Shown here piece by piece: positions 8,872 to 17,138 of a stretch of DNA of 64,000 bases; the first letter of the stretch is position 1, and each line of letters starts with the position of its first letter. Made by a program: the position numbers and the translations under genes. Origin of the DNA: Cohnella silvisoli (lineage in GTDB: Bacteria; Bacillota; Bacilli; Paenibacillales; Paenibacillaceae); the NCBI RefSeq assembly GCF_021190915.1, contig NZ_JAIOAP010000003.1, positions 248,001 to 312,000 on the forward strand, written 5' to 3'. A model generated the notes under the pieces. It worked only from the letters and a program-made list of their open reading frames with translations. It did no database searches and was not told where the DNA came from.

Positions 8872-9851
8872 GATCCGAAGGCTTCGCGGTGGGCTTGAAT
8901 AATCGCATCCTCCCACGTTTCGAGGCTGGAGTCGGGGATATGTCCTTGTTGATCCATGTATTCAATCACTTGGCGCATGCCATCATCCAGAGAAACGGCG
9001 GGAACGAATTCCGGAACGTCGCGAAAAATTTTGTCCGAGCTGTAATAGTCGTTGTGTGCAAAGATTTCGCTGCAAATACTGAATCTTTCCTTGTCGAGAG
9101 AGAGCAGCGTTTGCAAGGAGATGCCAACAAGCTCCACTTCCCTGCCCAATACCTTCATGGCGGTACGATGGTAGTTCTCCCAAGTGGTAAAACCGCGATT
9201 GACGAGGTTATACGTCTGGCCGATGCAGCGCTGTTTGCCGATGACGCCTGCGAAACCTTTGGCGGCATCATCTACATGAAGGAATGAATGAAGCGCTTTT
9301 CCGTCCCAGCAGACGATTATCGGTTTTCCCCTGCGGATACGATCTATCCAGGAGAAATCCCAGGCAACTTGACGGAGCAAACCCCCTTTCGGTCCGTAAG
9401 TTGTCGAAGGCTTGATGATCGTAACGGGAAACCCTTCCCTGTGATAGGCTTCCAGCAACAGATGATCCGCATCCGCTTTGCCTCTTCCATAATCCGTAAT
9501 GGGCCTTAAAGGATGATCCTCGGATACGGGGAGCCAGTCATAATCGACTCCATAAGTACAGACCGTCGAGCATTGGATGAACTGCCCGATCTCCGGAAAG
9601 GCCGCAATACTGCTGGCCGCATCTTCCTTCGTAAAGCTGATCATGTCTATGGCTACGTCAAACTTCTCTTTGCGCATCGTCTTCTCGAACGTTTCCCTAT
9701 CCTTACGATCACCGATAATGATCCGTGTTTCCTTCAAAGCCTCGGCGTGGTTACCTCTGTTGTAACAAGTAACTTCGTGCCCTTGCTTCAGCAGCAGCCT
9801 GACAATACTCGTGCTGATATTCCCCGTGCCTCCCAGAATAACAACCTTCAT
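8868..9851 (-). CDS. NAD(P)-dependent epimerase/dehydratase (extended SDR)
   Basis: 327-residue Rossmann enzyme. The nucleotide-binding motif is GGTGNIS at residues 7-13, right after the first beta strand (MKVVIL). The likely catalytic Tyr-Lys pair is in YGRGKAD, preceded by QCSTVCTYG. This version resembles the atypical/extended SDR group that includes CSP41-like and NmrA-like proteins. Substrates in that group are often nucleotide sugars, but nothing here fixes one. I chose the ATG at 9851 because GGGGAG is 7 bases upstream; the ATG at 9857 is only 2 bases from it. The gene converges on the AraC gene with a four-base overlap of the stop codons. Confidence 0.85.
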   Translation of the reverse strand: MKVVILGGTGNISTSIVRLLLKQGHEVTCYNRGNHAEALKETRIIIGDRKDRETFEKTMRKEKFDVAIDMISFTKEDAASSIAAFPEIGQFIQCSTVCTYGVDYDWLPVSEDHPLRPITDYGRGKADADHLLLEAYHREGFPVTIIKPSTTYGPKGGLLRQVAWDFSWIDRIRRGKPIIVCWDGKALHSFLHVDDAAKGFAGVIGKQRCIGQTYNLVNRGFTTWENYHRTAMKVLGREVELVGISLQTLLSLDKERFSICSEIFAHNDYYSSDKIFRDVPEFVPAVSLDDGMRQVIEYMDQQGHIPDSSLETWEDAIIQAHREAFGS

Positions 9852-9922
9852 CCTCATTCTCCCCGTTCCTAGTGATTTGAAGAAATTATAAGCTTATATG
9901 AGCTATAAATCCACAGGGTGTC

Positions 9923-9954
9923 AATAAAGGAAACGAGGTTTCCTTTATTTTTTG
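9923..9954 (+). terminator. Strong hairpin terminator read on the plus strand
   Basis: A perfect 12-base-pair stem, AATAAAGGAAAC / GTTTCCTTTATT, with a GAG loop, followed directly by TTTTT. No plus-strand gene ends nearby. The closest is the AraC gene 1 kb upstream, so this may end a transcript running antisense to the whole SDR gene. Confidence 0.75.
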
Positions 9955-9968
9955 CGATTGGGAGTACA

Positions 9969-10166
9969 ATGGCGAAGCCTAGCTTAAACGTTGATCAACT
10001 TGTATCGTCCAAAGATGCTTCGAAGAAGTTCGGGGAAATTCGGAAGAAAGCGCAAGAAAGCGCAAGAAAGCGCAAGAAAGCGCAAGAAAGCGCAAGAAAG
10101 CGCAAGAAAGCGCAAGAAGTTTCGCAGTTTGTCATGGATAACGGTTCTGGCTGGTCAAGTCCATAA
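9969..10166 (+). pseudogene. Degraded Phd/YefM-type antitoxin gene with internal 10-bp repeat expansion
   Basis: The ATG at 9969 follows GGGAG. The first 27 residues (MAKPSLNVDQLVSSKDASKK, then FGEIRKK) read like the N-terminal DNA-binding part of a Phd/YefM antitoxin, and QFVMDNG matches the usual strand after it. The link between these parts is swollen by an exact 10-bp tandem repeat. Six extra units make 60 bp, so the frame is preserved and 20 residues (KKAQESARKR twice) are inserted. The normal C-terminal toxin-binding region is missing: after MDNG come only a few unrelated residues and a stop. No toxin gene follows. I read it as a decayed orphan antitoxin; the family call is from memory of the motif. 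Confidence 0.6.
10051..10118 (+). repeat. Seven exact tandem copies of a 10-bp unit
   Basis: CGCAAGAAAG repeats with perfect phase at 10051, 10061, 10071, 10081, 10091, 10101 and 10111; the last copy is cut after 8 bases. Because the unit is not a multiple of three, the protein-level period is 30 bp (10 residues). Perfect identity implies recent expansion by slippage. Confidence 0.95.
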
Positions 10167-10183
10167 TTGAAGCATCTACAGTT

Positions 10184-10325
10184 GAATAGAGCGGATTATC
10201 CGCTTTAAATCGGCTAAAGAGGCTCCGTGGGTAGGAATAGAGCGGATTATCCGCTTTAAATCGGCCGAAGAGGCACTGTGGGTAGGATTAGAGCGGATTA
10301 TCCGCTTTAAATCGGCTAAAGAGAC
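10184..10325. repeat. 51-bp palindromic tandem repeat, family A (2.8 units)
   Basis: Units begin at 10184, 10235 and 10286, exactly 51 bp apart. Each holds the palindromic core AGCGGATTATCCGCT (7-bp arms, one central base), then a conserved tail TTTAAATCGGC and a more variable GAAGAGG..GTGGGTAG segment. The period equals 17 codons, so an open frame runs through on the minus strand, but nothing suggests it is translated. Confidence 0.92.
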
Positions 10326-10326
10326 A

Positions 10327-10609
10327 TCGCAAGAACGCCCTTTTATACCGGAATAACGTTCTACCATAACGCTATTGGTTGAACGTCACGATGGGAAAGT
10401 AATTGGATTTGTCCCGTTATTATGAAGGTAATCGGTGGGTATGGGCTAAAACGAGAGGAAGCACAAGGAGTTATCCATTAAATTCGGAAAAACATCGCCA
10501 ATTCAATCTAATTAACGGGAGTTTTCCATTTATTCATTCTTCTTCAGAATTATAAGTATCACTTGTGTCTCGTCATTTGTTAAAGTTAAATGGACGGGGG
10601 GAGTCGAAT
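10327..10609. other. Gene-free stretch before the kinase gene
   Basis: About 280 bases with no intact gene. Short in-frame pieces (for example around 10372-10430, reading LLVERHDGKVIGFVP) look like fragments of a broken small protein, possibly the other part of the lost toxin-antitoxin module; I cannot identify it. The last 60 bases should carry the promoter of the kinase operon. A TATAAG box at about 10550 is the only candidate I see. Confidence 0.4.
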
Positions 10610-12412
10610 ATGGTAGCGAAGTACATGTTTCGTCAGCTCTGGAAAAGATCCATTATTCGAAATATGCTGTTTTCCTACCTGGGTATCAATCTGTTGCTAC
10701 TGTTCCTCCTTGGTATCGTGTCGATCCGGGATTCGACGGACACGATGACGAAGGAGATTACGGACTCAAGCTACAAAGTAATGGAACAGGCGGCACGCGG
10801 ATTTAATTTTAGCCTTGAGGAAGCCAAAAGACCCCTCGTTCAGTTTGCGGGGAATTATTCCGTTGTTGCGCTTATGACGCCTGATAATAAAGTCAGCGTA
10901 GAGGAACGAATCCAACATGAACGCAATATTGGCGTTCTTGCTGCGGGAGTGACTTCTTTCCAATCTTTAATAAGCGACGTCTTGATTTTAGGCTACAACG
11001 GTTATCTGAATAATCTGGACGGCCGCAAAACGCTTTTGTGGGATTATCCCTTTGTTGAGCAACTCTGGTTCAAGAAAGCAGTATCCGCTAACCCGAACAA
11101 AGGTTTTATTACCTTAAATCTTCATAAACAGGATTACTACATCCGTACTAATGTATCCAAATACAACCAATTCACGTTTTCTATCGCCTTGCCTGTTAAA
11201 GATTTCAACCAGCACACAATCGGTGCGGTTGTCGCGAATTTGGATCTGAGCAAAATAAACGGTTTGTTTGAACTTACATCGGATCAGAATGACGAAAATA
11301 TTTTCATGATTGACGAGGACGGAACGGTCGTTGTTCATCAGGACAAAACAAGCATTGGCTACAAAATGAATTTTGAGGGAATCCAACGAATATTCGAGAA
11401 AGACTCGGGCAGCTTTGTATCCAATATAGAGGGCAGAGAACGGCTCGTTATTTTCCATCCGACGGCGGTTCAGGGCTTAAGGCTCGTTTCAACGATTCCG
11501 ATGGCGGAAATCCGCGGACAATCGGACTCACTGAGGGCTAACTTGAGAAGTATTTTATATTTGTGTCTCATTCTAAACACTCTTTTGTCGGTTATCATCA
11601 CCCTCCGTATTTCCAGACCCTTCAGCCGACTGTTGATAACCATCGATAATATGGGAGACAAAAGCTTATACGTGGTTCCCAAAAACTATAAATACCGCGA
11701 ACTGAATCTGATAGGCGATAGATTCAAAGAACTGGTTGGGCGAATCGAGCAGTTGGTTAAACAAAACTATGTTTCGCAAATCGCCCTGCAGGAAATACAG
11801 CTAAAGACGCTGCAGTCGCAGATCCATCCGCACTTTCTGTTTAACACGCTTCAATTGGTTCAGACGGAAATCGTTTGCGGGAACGCCGAAGATTCCAATC
11901 ATTTGTTGCTGTCATTAAGCAGCTTGCTTCGCTATTCCATGAAGGGCTCCAAGGAAACGGTTGAGCTTGGACGCGAACTGCAGAACGTTAAGGATTATCT
12001 TTTTATCGTAAACAAGAAGTTTGCCGGCCGCATTGATATTGAGTATGTCGTTCCCGATCCGGAAGTGCTGCGATCCAAAACGATTAAACTAATGCTTCAG
12101 CCGATAGTCGAAAATGCCATTGTTCACGGTTTTGAAGAAAATCCGAAATTCGCTCGCATTAGGATCCATATTCTGACCGTCAAAAAAGGGATTCTTATTT
12201 CGATCGTCGATAATGGGGTAGGTATGAGCAAGGAAAGACGGGAATGGCTGATTAGCCAATTGCGCCTGACGGACATTCCACTCGATAATATCGGGCTCTG
12301 CAATGTGGATCAAAGAATAAAACTGAAATACGGCGATGAATACGGAATTCGAATCAGAAGCCATGCCGGAATAGGAACGAGAGTATATGTATTGTTGCCT
12401 AGGCAGTCTTAA
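10610..12412 (+). CDS. Sensor histidine kinase, YesM family
   Basis: 600 residues from the ATG at 10610, which has GGGGGGAG just upstream; an in-frame start 45 bases earlier lacks one. A transmembrane helix at about residues 15-37, a double-Cache-like extracytoplasmic sensor (to ~300) and a second helix (LYLCLILNTLLSVIITL) are followed by a HAMP-like segment. The kinase core has IHPHFLFNTLQLVQ with His408 as phospho-acceptor, IVENAIVHGFEE as N box and IVDNGVGMS as G1 box. It lies 22 bases before its response-regulator gene, in a locus with a sugar-binding protein, two permeases and a glycosidase. By analogy with other YesMN systems it should sense the substrate of that transporter. Confidence 0.92.
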   Translation: MVAKYMFRQLWKRSIIRNMLFSYLGINLLLLFLLGIVSIRDSTDTMTKEITDSSYKVMEQAARGFNFSLEEAKRPLVQFAGNYSVVALMTPDNKVSVEERIQHERNIGVLAAGVTSFQSLISDVLILGYNGYLNNLDGRKTLLWDYPFVEQLWFKKAVSANPNKGFITLNLHKQDYYIRTNVSKYNQFTFSIALPVKDFNQHTIGAVVANLDLSKINGLFELTSDQNDENIFMIDEDGTVVVHQDKTSIGYKMNFEGIQRIFEKDSGSFVSNIEGRERLVIFHPTAVQGLRLVSTIPMAEIRGQSDSLRANLRSILYLCLILNTLLSVIITLRISRPFSRLLITIDNMGDKSLYVVPKNYKYRELNLIGDRFKELVGRIEQLVKQNYVSQIALQEIQLKTLQSQIHPHFLFNTLQLVQTEIVCGNAEDSNHLLLSLSSLLRYSMKGSKETVELGRELQNVKDYLFIVNKKFAGRIDIEYVVPDPEVLRSKTIKLMLQPIVENAIVHGFEENPKFARIRIHILTVKKGILISIVDNGVGMSKERREWLISQLRLTDIPLDNIGLCNVDQRIKLKYGDEYGIRIRSHAGIGTRVYVLLPRQS

Positions 12413-12434
12413 TGCGATGTGATGAGAGGAAAGG

Positions 12435-13959
12435 ATGGAATACATGAAGCTGCTCATAGCGGATGATCAAATGTCTTTGCATACTTATTTGGATAAAATA
12501 ATAGATTGGCAGTTATTGGGGATTACGAATGTCATACATGCCTATAACGGTAAAGAAGCTGCGGATATTGCTAGGGACTTCTTGCCTGATTTGCTGATTA
12601 TCGATATTCGGATGCCTGAGTTAAATGGAATCGATGCGCTAAGGAACATTCAGACACTCCCCAAAAAACCGAAAACCGTCATCTTGAGTGCTTTCGACGA
12701 ATTCGAATATGCCCGAGATGCGTTGCGGCTTAGCGTCGCCCACTATCTGTTAAAGCCTGTGGACGGTCAATTGCTTATCGAGACGATTCGTGAACTCATT
12801 CGGGAAATCAGATCCGATTTGCAATCGGCAGTGGTGCGGGAGCTCGAAAAAGCAGGGCATACGAATGATTTTTCAGAGAGTTGTTTAGGCGTGTTAAGGG
12901 GAGCTTTCGCGACGTATGGAATCGTAAGTTATGCGGTATCGACAATTAGCGGAAATTTACCTGCGGGTTTGACGTCGGAGCTTCTAGCATGGGGAAGTGA
13001 TAATAGGATTCCTTACTCATTCTTGCTGCGAGAGAGTAACGGGGAGTATGTTTTTCTGCTAGGAATGACAGTAGAGATGTTGCATGAGGAGTGGCGGGAT
13101 TGGTGCGAAAATAAGGTTGGTGCCTGGAGAGCGCTTCGGCCGGAGTGGGCGGTATCAATGGGAATAAGCCGAATAGAAACTCAATTGGATGCTCTCCCGA
13201 GGCGAATGGCCGAAAGCATCAACTCCTCCAAGCTCTCTTTTTATTTGCCTGAAGCCGTATTGGAATACAGTGAACCTTCTTTTGCGGAGAATAGCCATCT
13301 ATGGGCCATTCATGAATTGGAAAAAACTTTCGAACAGAAAGTAAGAGGCGGGTATAGTCCCGAATCCATAGGAAGCAGCATGAACGAATTGCTTGATCAG
13401 CTGCGGATGAAGAGGGCGGATCCGGATTTTGTCTATGGAGTTTGCCATCGTTTATTATTCATTTTCCTTCATGCCGATACCGGTATAGCCCCAAAGAGCC
13501 CCATCGGTTCTTGAACTGAGAAGCTCATACCGGTTATTCGACGATTTGCAGCGTTATATGAATGACCAGGTTGATGTTTTCCTATTTTCTGCTGGAAGTC
13601 CGAACAAGTCGGTCGAGGTGATCCGTCGAATCAAGAGTTATATCGACGCTCATTGCGAAGCGGATTTATCTTTGCAGACCGTGGCGGATCAGTTCGGCAT
13701 CGATAAATATCGGCTGAGCCGGGAGTTTAAGCAAGAGTTCGATGAGAACTATTGGCACTGCGTTACCCGGATCCGTATGGAACAGGCTGCTTCATTCCTC
13801 AAGGAAACGAATTGGAAAAATAGCAAGATCGCGGAACGAACGGGTTACGCGGACGAAAGTCATTTCAGCCGGGCCTTCAAAAAGCACTATGGGATTTCGC
13901 CTAAAGACTACCGCACGACGAAGGATAAAATTCAAAAAGATGAAATACGCAACGATTGA
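12435..13959 (+). pseudogene. Response regulator, REC plus AraC-type HTH, frameshifted
   Basis: Partner regulator of the kinase. Receiver domain at residues 1-120 with LLIADDQ and phospho-acceptor Asp in LLIIDIRMPEL (residue 54 from the ATG at 12444, 57 from 12435). The frame ends at 13512-13514 after ADTGIAPKSPIGS. From about 13489 a +1 frame carries on seamlessly (RAPSVLELRSSYRLFDDLQR) into the missing AraC domain, with LSLQTVADQFGIDKYRLSRE and AERTGYADESHFSRAFKKHY, to 13959. Removing one base near the C-run at 13489-13492 restores a single protein of about 507 residues. Either the gene is broken or a base was over-called. If real, the locus has lost its activator and the transporter may be silent. 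Both ATGs are plausible: AAGG is 9 bases before 12444. Confidence 0.85.
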
Positions 13960-13983
13960 CAAGTTTTCACGCAACAAAATGAA

Positions 13984-14012
13984 TTCATGCTCCTCCGAAC
14001 AGAGATTATAAT
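13984..14012 (+). promoter_or_regulatory. Candidate promoter of the binding-protein gene
   Basis: A perfect TATAAT at 14007-14012 lies 17 bases after a poor -35 (TTCATG, 13984-13989). A weak -35 is what an activator-dependent promoter of a YesN-type regulator would show. A TTGACA at 13956-13961 has no good partner. Confidence 0.35.
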
Positions 14013-14059
14013 CAACTTTGAAAGGGCTTACAAAACAAAAAACAGGGGGAACAAACGAG

Positions 14060-15358
14060 ATGAAGAAGTTTCTTTGGTTTGGCAGCGCTTTGCTGTTGTG
14101 CTTGTCGATGGTGCTTACGGCCTGCAGAGGCGGAAATAATGCGGAATCTTCTGGAAGCGTTAACAACACAGAGGGCTCTAAAGAGAGCTCCGATAAAAAA
14201 GTAAAGCTGAGTATTCTATCATGGAACAACGAAAAAGAAATGACGCCCGTAATGGAAGCGTTCACTAAGAAATATCCGAACATCTCATTCGACTTTCAGA
14301 CCGCACCTCCGGTTAAGGATTATATCGCCAAACTGCAAACGATGCTGTTATCCGATTCCGCAACCGATATCTTCATCATAGCTGCGGAAAACCGCAATGA
14401 AGTTATTGACGGGGGTTATGCTCTGGATATAACCGATCAACCGTTCATGTCCGCGATGGTAGACGGAAATAAACCGATGCTGAGCAAGAACGGCAAAACG
14501 TATGCTTTTACGCAAACCGGATGGGCCGGAGGCTTATTCTACAACAAGGAATTATTCGAGAAAGCGGGCATCGCCGAAATTCCGAACACTTGGGATGAAT
14601 TTATTCAGGATTGCTTAAAGCTGAAGGCAGCCGGAATTATCCCTCTCTACGACAACATGCAGGATGTCACGACGATTCACAACTCTTTATTCGCCAACCT
14701 GCAGCTATCTAAGGACAAGGATATCGATGCCAAGATATTCGCTGGAGAGACGACCTTCTCCAACACGTGGACGGAAGTATTCAAGATCTGGAAAAAGGAT
14801 CTAATCGACAATAAAATCCTTACGCCGGACATGATTGGACTTTCGGGCGATCAGATCGTGAATGAATTCGCGCTTGGTAATGTAGCTATGTTCCCGGGCG
14901 GACCTTGGAACATCAATACGTTGGAACAGACGAACCCGGATTTGAAATTCGATATGATGCCTGTTCCCGGACCGGATCCGTCGGGCGGCAACTACTTTGC
15001 GGGAGCTCCGGGGGTTGGATTTGCCGTTAATGCCAAAACAAAATACAAAGATGAAGCCCTGCTCTTCCTGCAATTTTTGGCTTCGCCGGAAGGCTTGAAA
15101 GATTTCGAGACGGGTACGGGGGCGTTGATCACGGCGAATGGGTACGAAGGCAAAGTTCATCCGGCGATGATGAATGCCTATAAGAACGGGCTGATGGCCG
15201 GTAAAGTCTATTTGCCGATGGTCTCATGGCCGAGACATCAGGAAGCTCTAAGAAGCCAATTCGTCGTTTCGATGCAGGATTTGGCGGTAGGCAAGGTAAA
15301 GCCGGAAGAAGTGACGCAAGCTCTCGACAAGAAATTCAAGGAAATGGAAAATAAATAA
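14060..15358 (+). CDS. Sugar ABC transporter substrate-binding lipoprotein
   Basis: 432 residues from the ATG at 14060, with AGGGGGA 9 bases upstream. Lipoprotein signal with lipobox LTAC (Cys at about residue 22), Ser/Asn-rich linker, then the two-lobe CUT1 binding fold: LSILSWNNEKEMTPVMEAF at the start, GGLFYNKELFEKAGI and PNTWDEF in the hinge region, and MFPGGPWNI later. It is the first gene of the transporter set, and a hairpin at 15371-15400 separates it from the permeases. That arrangement usually gives more binding protein than permease. The ligand is unknown; the adjoining family-43-like glycosidase points to a plant-type oligosaccharide (inference). Confidence 0.93.
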   Translation: MKKFLWFGSALLLCLSMVLTACRGGNNAESSGSVNNTEGSKESSDKKVKLSILSWNNEKEMTPVMEAFTKKYPNISFDFQTAPPVKDYIAKLQTMLLSDSATDIFIIAAENRNEVIDGGYALDITDQPFMSAMVDGNKPMLSKNGKTYAFTQTGWAGGLFYNKELFEKAGIAEIPNTWDEFIQDCLKLKAAGIIPLYDNMQDVTTIHNSLFANLQLSKDKDIDAKIFAGETTFSNTWTEVFKIWKKDLIDNKILTPDMIGLSGDQIVNEFALGNVAMFPGGPWNINTLEQTNPDLKFDMMPVPGPDPSGGNYFAGAPGVGFAVNAKTKYKDEALLFLQFLASPEGLKDFETGTGALITANGYEGKVHPAMMNAYKNGLMAGKVYLPMVSWPRHQEALRSQFVVSMQDLAVGKVKPEEVTQALDKKFKEMENK

Positions 15359-15370
15359 AAGTAGGATAAC

Positions 15371-15400
15371 GGAGGGCGAGGGATAACCCTCTACCCTCCC
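15371..15400 (+). terminator. Attenuating hairpin between binding-protein and permease genes
   Basis: GGAGGG and GAGGG segments pair with CCCTC and CCCTCC around a short loop. No T run follows, so it is more likely an mRNA-stabilising or partial-termination structure than a full stop. Confidence 0.5.
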
Positions 15401-15420
15401 TTAACCGGAAGGAGGTCCAT

Positions 15421-16305
15421 GTGGTCAGGCTAATGCGCCAACTGCAGTTTCAGATATTCATACTTCCGATCCTGATCGTCTACACGTTATTTAGTATTTA
15501 TCCGCTCATTAAGTCATTCGTGCTGAGCTTTACGAATTTCGATGGGTATACGAAGGCTTACGACTTTGTCGGACTTAAAAATTATGATCTCATTTTCAGC
15601 GACGATGCCATCGTATCGGGTATGTCCTATACGCTTATATTCGCATTTTTTAGCACCATGCTGATTACTGCGCTTGCCATACCGCTTGCTTTGATACTTG
15701 ACCAGAGATTTTATACGAGCAAGCTGCACCGGGCGATCTTCTTCTTCCCATCCATTCCAAGCGGTTTGCTTCTTGCTTATATTTGGGGATTCATTCTGGC
15801 TCCTATTTCCTCGGGCGTATTCAATAAAGTATTGAAGGAATTGTTTAATCTTGGACCACAGCCATGGCTTTCCGATCCCTTATTGGCTAAATTGTCTACG
15901 ATCGTCGTAGCCGCCTGGGCATCGACGGGATGGCATGCGGTACTGTATCTTGCGTTCCTGCAATCGATTCCGAAGGATTATTATGAAGCGGCGGCAATTG
16001 ATGGAGCAAACCGATGGCAGCAGATCCGTCATATCACGATCCCTTTGTTAGCGCCTGCGATGACGATTAGCGTCATGCTTCTGCTGACCGGCGGACTGAA
16101 AGTATTTGAAATTCCGTTCGCCTTAACGCGAGGCGGACCTGGATTCGAGACGCATACGATTACGCAGGTCATCGTGCTCCGGGGGATTTCCGAAACTCAG
16201 TACGGACTCGCCTCGGCCATGTCTATCGTATTCTTCTTAATCGTTTTGTTAATCGCGTATTTCCAAGTAACCTTCATGCAGAAGAGGGAGGAGCGTAACC
16301 GATGA
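15421..16305 (+). CDS. Sugar ABC transporter permease (MalF/UgpA type)
   Basis: 294-residue inner-membrane protein with six predicted helices. The first follows a short cytoplasmic N-terminus, and the second to sixth form the BPD_transp_1 core. The EAA loop reads YYEAAAIDGANRWQQIRHITIP, where the shared ATPase docks. I chose the GTG at 15421 because GGAGGT ends 4 bases before it; the ATG two bases upstream opens only a four-codon frame. Its stop overlaps the start of the next permease by four bases. No ATPase gene is in the locus, as is usual for CUT1 systems in Bacillota that share MsmX. Confidence 0.93.
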   Translation: MVRLMRQLQFQIFILPILIVYTLFSIYPLIKSFVLSFTNFDGYTKAYDFVGLKNYDLIFSDDAIVSGMSYTLIFAFFSTMLITALAIPLALILDQRFYTSKLHRAIFFFPSIPSGLLLAYIWGFILAPISSGVFNKVLKELFNLGPQPWLSDPLLAKLSTIVVAAWASTGWHAVLYLAFLQSIPKDYYEAAAIDGANRWQQIRHITIPLLAPAMTISVMLLLTGGLKVFEIPFALTRGGPGFETHTITQVIVLRGISETQYGLASAMSIVFFLIVLLIAYFQVTFMQKREERNR

Positions 16306-17126
16306 CCAGCGCTCCGAAACGGATTTGGATACTCGACGTGCTGATGCTTCCCGTTGGAATCGTTGTTTTTTTTCCGTTTTATTTAATTATCATTAATACG
16401 TTCAAGAGCTTGAAGGAGACGGCCTCGAGTCCGATGAGCCTGCCCAAGGAATGGATTTTCTCCAACTATGCCCATGTTATTCGGGAGACTCCGTTGCTTC
16501 GCAGTATGGGGAACAGCGCGACAATAACGATCTCGTCGGTTATCCTTATGGTATTGATCGGCGCGATGGCTGCTTACCCGGTTGTATTTAATAGCAACAA
16601 GCTGAATCGGGGCCTCACTGTTTACCTGCTTGCGGGCTTTATGATTCCGTTCCAGACGACTTTGATCCCGTTGTTTCAACTGATGACCGATTTAAGCTTG
16701 ATCAATAAAATTTACGGTTTAGTTATCTTATATATGGGCGGAGCCGTATTCGTCTTTTTCCTAATGATGGGATACATGAAGACGATTCCTAAGGAACTGG
16801 TCGAAGCGGCGACGATCGATGGATGCAGCGTATGGGGCATCTTCTGGCGCATCATATTGCCGCTGCTTAAACCGATTACGGTAACGAGCATTATTTACCA
16901 AACGATGTGGATCTGGAACGACTTTCTGGCGCCGATGCTGTTTCTTAACTCTCAAAGCAAAGCGACGTTGGTATTGCAAATTTATAAAGCCAAAGGCGAA
17001 TTTTCGGTGAATTGGCCGATGTTCATGACGTTAACGGTCATCTCGCTCGTTCCAATCTTTATTTTCTTTATTGTCATGCAAAAACAAATCGTCAAAGGCA
17101 TCGTAGGCGGGGCTATTAAAGGTTAG
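16302..17126 (+). CDS. Sugar ABC transporter permease (MalG/UgpE type)
   Basis: 274-residue second permease, probably heterodimerising with the product of the preceding gene (overlap ATGA). Six predicted helices. A periplasmic loop carries the typical EWIFSNYAHVI motif, and the EAA loop reads ELVEAATIDGCSVWGIFWR followed by IILPLLKP. It ends MQKQIVKGIVGGAIKG, the standard C-terminus of this family. The glycosidase gene follows after 12 bases, so all three are probably one transcript. Confidence 0.94.
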   Translation: MTSAPKRIWILDVLMLPVGIVVFFPFYLIIINTFKSLKETASSPMSLPKEWIFSNYAHVIRETPLLRSMGNSATITISSVILMVLIGAMAAYPVVFNSNKLNRGLTVYLLAGFMIPFQTTLIPLFQLMTDLSLINKIYGLVILYMGGAVFVFFLMMGYMKTIPKELVEAATIDGCSVWGIFWRIILPLLKPITVTSIIYQTMWIWNDFLAPMLFLNSQSKATLVLQIYKAKGEFSVNWPMFMTLTVISLVPIFIFFIVMQKQIVKGIVGGAIKG

Positions 17127-17138
17127 GAGGAAACGAAT

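Noticed and set aside
10184..10325. CRISPR array
   Set aside because: The repeat unit is contiguous, with no unique spacers, a palindromic core, few units, and no cas genes nearby.
10176..10367. Minus-strand frame with a 17-residue repeat
   Set aside because: It only reflects the 51-bp DNA repeat (a multiple of three); no ribosome binding site.
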